Shown one piece after another: positions 61,801-64,000 of a DNA stretch of 64,000 bases (position 1 is its first letter; every line of letters begins with the position of its first letter). A program made the position numbers and the translations under genes. The stretch covers positions 55,265,884 through 55,329,883 of the forward strand of contig NW_019211456.1 of NCBI RefSeq assembly GCF_002443255.2, given 5' to 3'. The stretch comes from Varroa destructor. Taxonomy: Eukaryota > Arthropoda > Arachnida > Mesostigmata > Varroidae. The notes beneath the pieces were generated by a model. The model did no database searches and was not told the origin of the DNA. It was given only the letters and a program-made list of their open reading frames with translations.

Positions 61801-64000
61801 GTCTAGATATCATTTTGACCGCGTGTTTTGCTGGTGGCGAGATAGATACTAAGAGATAGTGAAAAGCCCTGCTTTTCTGTGTTCTTTACCCAGGTCATAG
61901 GGCACCGAGGCTTCTAACCCTTGATTAAATTATATCTGAAGCTGACCGTTGTTAGTCACATAAACATAGTCCTTCCATTCCACCAACTTACGGGTTAGCT
62001 TTCTGTGCCTTCAGACGTCCCTTATCGACTTTACATGTCCAAACAGAATAAGCCGCATACTTCAAATTCAAAACGAACTTTTAACTCACAAAACGACCCT
62101 TAGGCAGTGTTTCAAGTTTAAAAAATCGAACCATATACGACTGTGTGACGTATATGGCTCAGTTTTTTTATCTGTGCGATAAGAAACAAAATAAAATTGA
62201 TTTTGAAAATGCTTATTTCTTCACTAAAAACCAGATTCGTTTTTGGAGTTCGGCACTTCCCGTATAGGAAACGGCAAAACGGGTAAAACGTACGATATCG
62301 AACATCTCTAAAATCGTATACGACGAGTAATTGATATTTGCACTACTGTACTCGGCGCTTCTGGAGCTACTTGACAATGGACTTGCTTCAAGTTGACGCT
62401 ATATCATATGGTATAATTAATTAACTTTAGCAACTGGCCGTAAATAATCAAATATGATAGATGCCTGTTAATTTATAATACTTATTTTCTAAAAACGCCG
62501 TATCATACACGTTAGCCTAGCGAATAGTTATGTTTGCCTAAAGCCTGAATTCTAGTACTATCTATCTGCCAAATACGGCGCATTATGATTATTCATTGAA
62601 GTAAAAGCAGTGGCCATAATAAATGTATCTAGATGGACGTAGAGAATATATTAAGGTAGAAGAGAAATTCCTAAAGCACACAAGTTTAAACCTTAAAAAC
62701 CTCGTTATGTCGAGCCATAACTATAAACGCAATACATGATCTTTAGTCCTTTGTGAAATTCACAACCTTCCCTTTGCTATCTCGATATAGTATCAACATT
62801 CTTTGTTTTTTTATGTCCATATGGACATGACTACACTCAGATAGTGGACAATTTGGAGGCTCATCGCGCTTGTTGATGAAGTGCTTCTCTTAAACACTTT
62901 ACGTTACCTAGTTTGCGCGTATCTAACACGTTTACGAAGCGGATGCTTTGGCTATCGTTGGACGCTGTGACCTCGGTACTCAATGAAGATTGATTTCGTT
63001 AATTTATTTTGTGAGCGATCACCCATTTGAAGCATGTAATATATTAACGATCATGAAATCCCTCTTCATAATTCCGTGTAAATCTTGATTATCCTTGATG
63101 CCGCCTTCTCATATCACTTAAATTGTGTGATCAAACAATTAATTTGATCAGTTCAATCATTCGCCTCGAATCTTAGGCTAATCATGACTTGAGACAATCG
63201 CGAACGCAGAACGTTACAGCCTTTACTTGGAGACTGCGCTCTATTGGACATTGTTGTGACATACGTTCCTTATGTGAAGATCATTCGTTCAAAGGGTTTA
63301 TTATGAAGTGAGTAGATACACACCCACTAGCAAAGTAAGAAAAGAAAAGTGTTTAGAAACGATTGGTACTGCCAAAAAGGTAATTTGCGGAATATACTGC
63401 TATTTTTTGACTCACTGAAATTTACGTTTGATCTAAGTTGGTCATTAATAGTTCACAATGAATATAAAAACCTGCGTTTCAGGTGAGTTGTACTTTGGTC
63501 TCAGTGTAGTCTCCATTTAGGTCGATAAATCCGTTATGCGATATAATTACCTCTGTAGAAAAGATTATCGATGTGTTCATAAAGACATTACTCCGCTCTG
63601 TTGCAGATTAAATTGTGAAAGAAATGACAACCTGAGGACACGATTTGCAATTCGTATTTTGTTATACCGCCCCTCATAGCGATGATGACGACACACATTT
63701 ATCGTGAAATGCGAATTATGACGAGGTTTTTGTCTTTTTCGCCGTTTTACGATTTGTCCTTTTTTTGGAAACGTCTGCTCTTTATTGTTTATTCGTTTTC
63801 CTTCATCAATTATCCACACAACTTTTTACAGCCTCCAAATTTTCGGTCTGTATATGGTTAAGAATGCTCTTGGACTACACCGTTTTGCTCAAGCAAATTT
63901 TATAGTGCGTTCCAAGACACATTGATGTAGCTCAGTTTTATTTTTGTTGTCATTTTGTATTCCTGCGTATTGCAACCGTTCACTTTCCCTCGTTTCCTCA
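61801..64000. other. No gene seen
   Basis: AT-rich. A short inverted repeat CCATATACG/CGTATATGG lies at 62131-62157. The minus-strand frame at 63577-63819 is basic and unidentified. Confidence 0.5.

Noticed and set aside
1..64000. Prokaryotic features: operons, Shine-Dalgarno sites, CRISPR arrays, prophage or defence systems
   Set aside because: None seen. Composition, microsatellites, splice sites and element types are those of an animal nuclear genome.

Overview
This window is gene-poor, AT-rich animal nuclear DNA. It has no operons and no long intact reading frames. It carries many short microsatellites, one 100-base assembly gap, splice-site-flanked exon candidates, and a dense layer of decayed transposable elements. 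The mix of mariner (IS630/Tc1-mariner) transposases with several non-LTR retrotransposons that encode an endonuclease and a reverse transcriptase fits an invertebrate metazoan such as an arthropod or flatworm. The sequence alone does not let me name the species.

The only convincing piece of a host gene is one exon at 56289-56517 (+). It encodes the N-terminal cytosolic segment and first membrane helix of an SLC41/MgtE-type magnesium transporter. It has a consensus GT donor and an AG acceptor behind an (ATT)n tract. I found no partner exons, so the introns must be long or the remaining exons lie outside the window.

Most of the recognisable protein-like content is mobile-element relics, readable only by hopping between frames. 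They are: mariner fragments at 1791-2260 (+), 14930-15400 (+), 37594-38708 (+, with inverted repeats and TA flanks), 47380-48350 (-), 59700-59980 (-) and 61460-61800 (-); and LINE relics at 19480-21380 (+), 27180-30360 (-, endonuclease plus reverse transcriptase and an upstream SGNH/ORF1-like segment) and 49050-50130 (-). A weak Gypsy-type integrase scrap lies near 22920-23430 (-). Every copy has stops and frameshifts, so none should make a working enzyme.

The rest is AT-rich sequence with simple repeats, two tRNA-like (SINE-like) segments, two G-quadruplex-prone G runs, and several strong hairpins. One hairpin (11836-11879) has a perfect 18-bp stem; two others (41047-41093 and 41771-41808) lie about 700 bp apart. 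Some reading frames of 100 or more codons (8745-9128, 38736-39104, 43793-44161, 45713-46027) have no identity I can assign and are close to what chance gives in 64 kb.

All family assignments were made by eye from motif order and residue patterns. No database search was run.
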